Below, one piece after another: positions 7,309 through 12,082 of a stretch of DNA of 12,082 nt. This stretch comes from CAZBJJ01 sp964492245 (GTDB taxonomy: Bacteria; Spirochaetota; Spirochaetia; Treponematales; Breznakiellaceae). The translations under genes and the position numbers were made by a program. Below the pieces are notes generated by a model. It ran no database searches. It had not been told where the DNA came from and worked only from the letters and a program-made list of their open reading frames with translations. Location of the stretch: contig CAZBJJ010000054.1 of NCBI GenBank assembly GCA_964492245.1, positions 1-12,082 on the forward strand. The letters run 5' to 3'. Within the stretch, counting starts at the first letter, position 1; each line of letters opens with the position of its first letter.

Positions 7309-8547
7309 ATGAACTCAGCTCTAAAACTCCTTAAAGAACGCGGGTTTTTCCAACAGTGTACCGATACCGAAGGCCTTTCCAAGGTCATGGACGACGGACC
7401 CATCACCTTTTATGTCGGCTGCGATCCCACCGGCCCTAGCCTGCATATTGGACACATGGTGCCCTTTTTTGCCTATAAACACCTCCACCAGGCCGGCCAT
7501 CGCGGCATAGCCCTTATTGGTGGGGGCACCGCCCGCATTGGCGATCCATCGGGCAAGACCGAAATGCGCTGTATGGTCAGCTACGATAAAATCGACGAAA
7601 ACGCCCGGTCTATCCGCAAACAATTGGACGACTTTTTGGGCTTCGATGGCAAAACCGCCCTCGACGATAACAACAAGCACTGGCTGTCCGACCTGAACTA
7701 CATCGACTTTCTGCGGGAAATTGGCAGCCAGTTCTCGGTTAACCGCATGCTCAGCTTTGAAGCCTATAAAATGCGCATGGAAACTGGTCTTTCCTTTATT
7801 GAGTTTAACTATCAGCTTTTACAGAGCTATGACTTCTTGGAACTCTACCGGCGCCACGGCTGTCGCCTGCAAATAGGCGGAGATGACCAATGGGGCAATA
7901 TTGTCGCGGGCATCGACCTTGTCCGCCGCCTCGAAGGGGCCGAGGTCTTTGGCCTTACCTTCCCCCTTGTTGCCACCAGCGATGGCAAAAAAATGGGCAA
8001 AACCGAAAAAGGGGCTATTTTCCTGGATCCAAATATCACCAGCCCCTGGGACTTCTTCCAATATTGGCGAAACGTTCAAGATGCCGATATCCGTCGTTTT
8101 ATGCTCATGTTCACCTTCCTGCCAATTGCCGAAATTGATAAACTCTGTGCCCCCACCGCCAACCCCAATACGGCCAAGGAGCGCCTGGCCTGGGAGGTGA
8201 CCAATTTAATTCACGGTAAACAGGAGGCCGACAGAGCCCAAAGTGGTGCGCGTGCAGCCTTTGGGGGGGCCGGCGATAAAAACGCCATGCCAAAGCTGGA
8301 TATTGAGCGCAAAAGGCTGGAGGCTGGCATACTGGCTATAGACCTCTTTTTAGAGGCAAAACTTGTGCCCAGCAAAAGCGAGGGCCGGCGCCTTATTGAA
8401 CAGGGCGGGGCCTTTGTTTCGGGACCTGATGGCAATTTAAAGGCGGTTTCGGGAATTGATGCGCTTATCGATAGCAAAAACCTGGATGAGGTTGGAGAGC
8501 TTATTTTGCGCGCCGGCAAAAAACGCTATCTTAGAATTTGTAGTTAA
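7309..8547 (+). CDS. tyrS: Tyrosyl-tRNA synthetase
   Basis: This class I synthetase attaches tyrosine to tRNA-Tyr in the cytoplasm. At 412 residues it has the normal bacterial length. The nucleotide-binding HIGH motif is at 46-49 within YVGCDPTGPSLHIGHMVP. Tyrosine-pocket segments follow: NYQLLQSYDFLELY and GGDDQWGNIVAGIDLV. The class-defining KMSKS loop appears as KMGKT at 228-232, a form normal in TyrRS (KFGKT in many). The C-terminal part, from about residue 340, is an S4-type RNA-binding domain with LVPSKSEGRRLIEQGGAFV. It follows the dapF-like gene by 60 bases and has its own promoter-like sequence. Its last 17 bases overlap the end of epmA on the other strand. No T-box or other leader structure is visible upstream. 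Confidence 0.97.
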   Translation: MNSALKLLKERGFFQQCTDTEGLSKVMDDGPITFYVGCDPTGPSLHIGHMVPFFAYKHLHQAGHRGIALIGGGTARIGDPSGKTEMRCMVSYDKIDENARSIRKQLDDFLGFDGKTALDDNNKHWLSDLNYIDFLREIGSQFSVNRMLSFEAYKMRMETGLSFIEFNYQLLQSYDFLELYRRHGCRLQIGGDDQWGNIVAGIDLVRRLEGAEVFGLTFPLVATSDGKKMGKTEKGAIFLDPNITSPWDFFQYWRNVQDADIRRFMLMFTFLPIAEIDKLCAPTANPNTAKERLAWEVTNLIHGKQEADRAQSGARAAFGGAGDKNAMPKLDIERKRLEAGILAIDLFLEAKLVPSKSEGRRLIEQGGAFVSGPDGNLKAVSGIDALIDSKNLDEVGELILRAGKKRYLRICS

Positions 8548-9505
8548 GGGAAAATGCCAAAACTGCATCGATTGAGCTTCGCCCACTCAGGCACATAAAA
8601 AGCCGATCTAAACCCAAAGCCACCCCCGAACAGGGGGGCATATTCGCGATAATTTTCGGATACTCGGGGTTCACCGCATGTTGCACTAGGGCCCCTGCTT
8701 TTTTTGCCTCAATTTCGCCATTAAAATAGCTCTGCAGCGTCTGCAGATCGGTCTCTTCGCTGTAACAATTTGCAATTTCAATACCACGGATATACAGCTC
8801 CCAGCGCTCATAGACATTCCCCCTCAGTTTTGCGGTCGTGGGCACAAAGGCGGGATAGTCGCACAGAATAAGGGGCTCTTCCTGTGGCAGATTTGGTTCG
8901 ACCATATGCACAAATACGAGGTTGAATAAATCGGCCAAGGAGAAATCTGGATCGGCGGTCTGTACACCCGCCTGGCGGGCCCGGGTGGCAAAAAAGGCAG
9001 GGCCCTTTTGGGCAGTTTCGAAAAGTGGAAAGCCAGCATATTTTTCAAAGGCCTCGGCCACAGTCATCCGGTAAAAAGGAGGTTTCAGGTCTTGCGGGGC
9101 ATCTTTGGGCAAAAGGGCCTGTAACAATTTTTCGGTCAGGGCTATGCTACTTAGTGCATCCCCACCGACGGTGTAGTATTCGAGCATGCTAAATTCCGGG
9201 CTGTGCCAGCGGCCAGTGGATTCGCCATTGCGAAAACAGTGGCAGATTTGATACAGGCTCTGTCGATGCGCAGCTAAAAGCTTTTTCATATAGATTTCCG
9301 GGGAGGGTATTAAATACAGGGGCTGGCTCTGTCGCACCGAGGCGTAGGGAGGGCGGTACTCGGTGCTAAAAACCTCCAGCGAGCTCTCGGGTATTAAGTC
9401 GCAGGACAGCGAGGGGGTGTCCACCTCCAGGTAAGAGCGCTCATCAAAAAACTGGCGAATTGTGCGTAAAAAGGCCGCCCTCTGGTGCAAGAGCTCAATG
9501 TCCAC
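8531..9505 (-). CDS. epmA: Elongation factor P--(R)-beta-lysine ligase (EF-P lysine aminoacylase)
   Basis: This is a class II LysRS-like protein without the N-terminal anticodon-binding domain. The 324 residues match EpmA/PoxA/GenX (E. coli, 325). It activates (R)-beta-lysine, or lysine, as an adenylate and transfers it to a conserved Lys of elongation factor P. Motif 2 starts at FRN (91-93) and continues as GRWHSPEFSMLEYY; SPEIYMKKLLAA precedes it. The lysine and EF-P side has VEPNLPQEEP and RGIEIANCYSEETD. Motif 3 is CSGVALGLDRLFM, with Asp300, close to the E. coli EpmA sequence. The start codon is GTG at 9505, overlapping the murD stop by 11 bases, with GAGGG eight bases upstream. The gene ends inside the tail of tyrS on the opposite strand, with no terminator between. 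Neither efp nor epmB is in this window. Confidence 0.92.
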   Translation of the reverse strand: MDIELLHQRAAFLRTIRQFFDERSYLEVDTPSLSCDLIPESSLEVFSTEYRPPYASVRQSQPLYLIPSPEIYMKKLLAAHRQSLYQICHCFRNGESTGRWHSPEFSMLEYYTVGGDALSSIALTEKLLQALLPKDAPQDLKPPFYRMTVAEAFEKYAGFPLFETAQKGPAFFATRARQAGVQTADPDFSLADLFNLVFVHMVEPNLPQEEPLILCDYPAFVPTTAKLRGNVYERWELYIRGIEIANCYSEETDLQTLQSYFNGEIEAKKAGALVQHAVNPEYPKIIANMPPCSGVALGLDRLFMCLSGRSSIDAVLAFSLNYKF

Positions 9506-10904
9506 GCCTATCGCCCTCTATAAAAGTTTGAACTGCCGCCTTCCACCTTCGGCCGCGGTCGAACTCGTTAAAAAAAAGCCCGAAAGAGGCACAGCCGGGC
9601 GACAATAAAATGATATCGCCGGCCTGCGAAGCCCGCCAAGCAGCATCAACTGCCCCCTTCACCTCGGTAAAAGGCCCATGCCAACTTAGGCCCTCGGCTT
9701 TAAGCAGGGGCATAAGCTTTTCGCTGGCGGTACCAGCAAAGAGCACTAGGGCCCTTGCCCGGTGGGCGGCCTTGGCCAGGGGCCGAAAATCCAGCTCTTT
9801 GTCGCTGCCACCACAGACTAAAACGACCTCTTGGCTAAAAGACTCCAGGGCATGAATACTGGCCTCGGGGATGGTTGCTGCCGTATCGTTGTAGAATACC
9901 CTCCCCCTATGCTGGGCAAATTCTTCCAGCCTATGTTCTATACCGGTAAAACTGGCAAGGGCCGGTGCAATCTGGGTGGGAGAAAAGCCAATATCACAGA
10001 GGGCAAGGCCTACCGCCAAAAGGTTCTGCCTTTGGTGCAGCCCCCGGGTAAGAGCTTCTTTTGGAAAAAGTTCAACTGGCCCCTGTTTGGGCAAAACTCT
10101 TCCCGACCCATCTTCTGCCAAAAAGGCGTCGATTCCTGGGCCTTCTTTTGCCGCGTAGCGCAGAACTCTGGCTGGACAGTCTTTGGCAAAGGCATCGCCC
10201 CAGGCATCATCTAAAAAAATAGCCACATCGCCCTTATCCTGGCCCCGGTAAATTTCTTTTTTATCCTCCACATAGCTTTCCATATTGCCATAGCGATCGA
10301 GATGATCGTGTAAAATACTGGTAATAATGGCCACCCTTGGGGCCAAAAGGGGACGAGCTTGGGCATTGTGCCTGTTTCGCAAGTCGCCAAGCTGCCAGCT
10401 CGAAAGTTCAAGTACGACAATGTCTTCTGCCTGCACATCGTCCAAGAAGGACAGGGGCGAAACCGTAATATTGCCGCCCAAAAAGACCCTTTGCCCGAGC
10501 TGTTTTAAGGCATGATACAGGGCGGAACAGCTACTGCTCTTGCCCTTCGAACCAGTTACCGCAATAATTTGAGCCGGACAGGCCTGTAAAAACAGCGAAA
10601 TATCAGTTTCGATGCGGGTAGCCACCTGTAAAAACGGTGAGTCTGGGCGGACAGCTGGATTTTTTATCACTATATCGGCCTGGGAAAAATCTTTTAGCCG
10701 GTGTTCGCCCAAGATGTAATCGATATCGTAGTCTTTAAGGGCCTGTATCGACGGTTCCAGCTCGGCCGGCTTGCGCAGATCGGTTACGCTAACCTGGGCC
10801 CCCCGTTTGGCCAAAAAACGGGCCGATTCAAGCCCCCCACCATGCAGGCCCAGGCCCATTACCAAGACCCGAAGCCCCTTAAAACTTTCGCCCTTTACAC
10901 TCAT
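9495..10904 (-). CDS. murD: UDP-N-acetylmuramoyl-L-alanine--D-glutamate ligase
   Basis: MurD adds D-Glu to UDP-MurNAc-L-Ala, the step before MurE. I chose the ATG at 10904 (469 residues) because the Rossmann motif VMGLGLHGGG begins 14 residues later and it lies four bases after the preceding stop. The same frame stays open to 11006, but that part overlaps the upstream gene. The P-loop is GSKGKS at 118-123, against the usual GTNGKS. The metal segment HDHLDRYG is at 199-206, and the expected carbamylated Lys is in EDKKEIY (K215 or K216). The C-terminal domain has GIEHRLEEF, then NDTAAT at 339-344 where the well-studied enzymes have NDSKAT. GGSDKELDF and LSPGCASFGLFFNEFDRG follow. The Lys missing from NDTAAT is the one odd residue; this variant may be lineage-typical. 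No good Shine-Dalgarno sequence precedes the ATG, so translation probably depends on the upstream gene. Confidence 0.95.
   Translation of the reverse strand: MSVKGESFKGLRVLVMGLGLHGGGLESARFLAKRGAQVSVTDLRKPAELEPSIQALKDYDIDYILGEHRLKDFSQADIVIKNPAVRPDSPFLQVATRIETDISLFLQACPAQIIAVTGSKGKSSSCSALYHALKQLGQRVFLGGNITVSPLSFLDDVQAEDIVVLELSSWQLGDLRNRHNAQARPLLAPRVAIITSILHDHLDRYGNMESYVEDKKEIYRGQDKGDVAIFLDDAWGDAFAKDCPARVLRYAAKEGPGIDAFLAEDGSGRVLPKQGPVELFPKEALTRGLHQRQNLLAVGLALCDIGFSPTQIAPALASFTGIEHRLEEFAQHRGRVFYNDTAATIPEASIHALESFSQEVVLVCGGSDKELDFRPLAKAAHRARALVLFAGTASEKLMPLLKAEGLSWHGPFTEVKGAVDAAWRASQAGDIILLSPGCASFGLFFNEFDRGRRWKAAVQTFIEGDRRGH
9514..9518 (-). promoter_or_regulatory. Ribosome binding site of epmA inside murD
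   Basis: On the minus strand GAGGG precedes the GTG at 9505 by eight bases. It supports GTG as the true start, since no ATG lies nearby that would keep the N-terminal class II helix. Confidence 0.55.
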
Positions 10905-10908
10905 CAGT

Positions 10909-11880
10909 CTATTGTCCAAATACAACGCGATACTCCTTTTGGTCGTTCGCGTTAAGATAAAACTCAATACCCAACTCTGTCCATGGCCCATACAATTCAC
11001 TGGCAAGGCCTTCTTTTAATCGCTTATACACTTCCAAGTCTTCGGAAAAATGATCGCTTTTAAGCACCCCTTCTATCTCGCGCATTGCCGGTAAAATATA
11101 TTCCACCGCATGATGCAGATAGGAAATCAAGTTTTTCCGGGTCGCCGGCCTCATGTCCGCCAAGCTTAGACAGAGACTGCGGTGCTTGCAGGAATAGGGA
11201 TAATAGGGGTATAGCCTCTTGCCCGCCGGAGTAAAAAGTTTGGTAAAAAACTTTGTCAAATCGCTGTCCATCCAAATTCCCCGCAGCAAATAGCCCTTGC
11301 CGCTCTCGCCAATCCAGGTGTTTCCCACCATCTCTAGGGGCCGAAAGCCCCGTATGCGCTCATCATCTTTAATAATTCCCTCTAAGGGAATGAGATCGGC
11401 AGAAAGATAGAGCCGCCTCGTAGTATATGCCGCACTCATATCATTATCGCCCGCCAAAACCAGGTCCGCCTCGAGGGGCCTAAAGCTTAAGTCGATGCGC
11501 AATAGATACAGGTAAAATCTTCCCTGTACTGAATACAGTTGATAAAAACTGGGATAAAATATCTGTGTTGGATCAAAAAAATAGCGCAAATCCGCCAAAA
11601 AATCGGGTGCAATCTCTATTAGACCGGCAACTGTCTCTTTTAATGCATTTCTATATGGCTCGGACATCTGTGTCTGTCGCACATCGTGGTGAATCGGAAA
11701 GCGCGATACATTGAAGTTTTTATTCAGCTCAAGAAAAAATTCTTCGCCCTGGTTAAAATGTTGAGTATACTGAAGGCTACCAGTTGGCTTTGCAGACTCC
11801 AGAAACGCCTGAATCCCGCTGTCCATACTTGCTACGCGTATGGCTATATCACTTTTTACGTCGATACCCCCGCTTACCAT
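10909..11880 (-). CDS. Unrecognised protein, first gene of the murD-epmA operon
   Basis: I do not recognise a family. The ATG at 11880 gives 323 residues. An in-frame GTG at 11898 would add six (MLLFKD) but falls inside the likely -10 box. The protein looks soluble: there is no signal peptide or membrane helix, and it is rich in Tyr, Phe and charged residues. The first part (about 1-100) looks helical. The middle, about residues 100-220, alternates hydrophobic and polar residues in strand-like fashion, with GRFYLYLLRIDLSF and GNTWIGESGKGYLLRGIWM. Then comes PYYPYSCKHRSLCLS with two Cys residues, and a helical C-terminal stretch (LHHAVEYILPAM, YKRLKEGLASELYG). The stop is four bases before murD, so the two are almost certainly co-transcribed and coupled. 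A role linked to wall synthesis or cytoplasmic metabolism is possible, but nothing in the sequence proves one. Confidence 0.8.
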   Translation of the reverse strand: MVSGGIDVKSDIAIRVASMDSGIQAFLESAKPTGSLQYTQHFNQGEEFFLELNKNFNVSRFPIHHDVRQTQMSEPYRNALKETVAGLIEIAPDFLADLRYFFDPTQIFYPSFYQLYSVQGRFYLYLLRIDLSFRPLEADLVLAGDNDMSAAYTTRRLYLSADLIPLEGIIKDDERIRGFRPLEMVGNTWIGESGKGYLLRGIWMDSDLTKFFTKLFTPAGKRLYPYYPYSCKHRSLCLSLADMRPATRKNLISYLHHAVEYILPAMREIEGVLKSDHFSEDLEVYKRLKEGLASELYGPWTELGIEFYLNANDQKEYRVVFGQ

Positions 11881-11888
11881 ATCTTTAA

Positions 11889-11897
11889 ATAATAGCA
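11889..11897 (-). promoter_or_regulatory. Extended -10 promoter of the orf-murD-epmA operon
   Basis: The minus strand reads TGCTATTAT, a TGn element followed by a -10-like TATTAT. Transcription is expected 6-8 bases on, at 11882-11880, exactly at the ATG of the first gene. No Shine-Dalgarno sequence precedes that ATG, so this looks like a second leaderless start. The -35 region is not recognisable (TTTTTA at 17 bases). Confidence 0.4.
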
Positions 11898-11942
11898 CAA
11901 AACAAGTCCGATAAAAAGCCCAAAGCGCACAGACGTTTTTCG

Positions 11943-11971
11943 TTGCACGTCTTTAGGCTATATAGTATAGT
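11943..11971 (+). promoter_or_regulatory. Promoter of the secreted-protein gene at the right edge
   Basis: TTGCAC (11943-11948) and TATAGT (11966-11971) lie 17 bases apart, a good sigma-70 type promoter. The start would be near 11978, giving a leader of about 15 bases that contains the GGAGG. Confidence 0.55.
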
Positions 11972-11983
11972 ACTATTTACCAC

Positions 11984-11988
11984 GGAGG
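11984..11988 (+). promoter_or_regulatory. Ribosome binding site of the secreted-protein gene
   Basis: GGAGG is followed by ATAT and the ATG at 11993. It is a strong Shine-Dalgarno sequence, a clear contrast with the starts of murE and of the orf-murD operon. Confidence 0.7.
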
Positions 11989-11992
11989 ATAT

Positions 11993-12082
11993 ATGAAGAA
12001 AATTGCATTTCTTTTCTCTTTGACCATTCTCAGCCAGTTGGTGCTTTTTGCTGCGGACCCGGTAGAGGGCTTTTGGAAAAGC
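11993..12082 (+). CDS. Secreted protein, possibly DUF2147 type (first 30 codons only)
   Basis: The reading frame starts at the ATG at 11993, behind GGAGG and a good promoter, and runs off the right edge. Residues 1-21 are a classic Sec signal peptide: MKK, a hydrophobic core, then LFA and Ala, with cleavage likely after FA or FAA. The mature protein starts ADPVEGFWKS. DUF2147 proteins (small exported bacterial proteins of unknown role) commonly begin with a G-[FYL]-W-x-[ST] stretch right after the signal, which is why I suggest that family. Thirty residues cannot prove it. The gene is divergent from the orf-murD-epmA operon. Confidence 0.6.
   Translation, partial: MKKIAFLFSLTILSQLVLFAADPVEGFWKS

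Noticed and set aside
10905..11006. Longer MurD start
   Set aside because: It would overlap the preceding gene by about 100 bases and put 34 unrelated residues before the Rossmann motif.

Overview
The window reads as chromosomal DNA of a free-living or commensal-type spirochaete (inference, moderate confidence). Three things point that way. The Mur ligases carry P-loops of the form GTEGKS (MurE) and GSKGKS (MurD). The MurE amino-acid-selecting loop is DEDPR, not the DNPR loop of diaminopimelate-adding enzymes, which fits an ornithine- or lysine-type wall. A large alpha-2-macroglobulin-type lipoprotein and a short secreted protein of DUF2147 type flank the cell-wall genes. No mobile element, CRISPR array, rRNA or tRNA gene was found. 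Coding density is very high, and no gene-free stretch exceeds about 120 bases.

Layout: (1) On the minus strand, from 3606 to beyond the left edge, lies the N-terminal 1202 codons of an alpha-2-macroglobulin family lipoprotein, with no stop in frame. (2) A 110-base divergent region at 3607-3716 separates it from a plus-strand cell-wall operon: murE (3717-5285), ddl (5288-6400) and a DapF-like gene (6397-7248). These are joined by a 2-base gap and an ATGA overlap. (3) tyrS (7309-8547) follows after 60 bases with its own promoter-like sequences. (4) tyrS converges on a minus-strand operon of an unrecognised gene (11880 to 10909), murD (10904 to 9495) and epmA (GTG start, 9505 to 8531). tyrS and epmA overlap tail-to-tail by 17 bases. 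(5) A divergent region at 11881-11992 leads to the first 30 codons of a secreted protein that runs off the right edge.

How the genes work together: MurD adds D-Glu, MurE adds the third residue, and Ddl makes the D-Ala-D-Ala dipeptide, all for the cytoplasmic muropeptide precursor. TyrRS and EpmA are two aminoacyl-adenylate-forming enzymes placed among them. TyrRS charges tRNA-Tyr. EpmA lysylates elongation factor P, which relieves ribosome stalling at polyproline.

The most interesting item is the DapF-like protein between ddl and tyrS. It aligns without gaps to the N-terminal DapF motifs, yet it has lost the first catalytic cysteine, the substrate-binding Asn loop and a recognisable second CGSG loop. 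It looks like a pseudo-epimerase or a repurposed fold, translationally coupled to Ddl. Also notable are two probable leaderless starts (murE and the first gene of the murD operon) and an unrecognised protein leading the murD-epmA operon.
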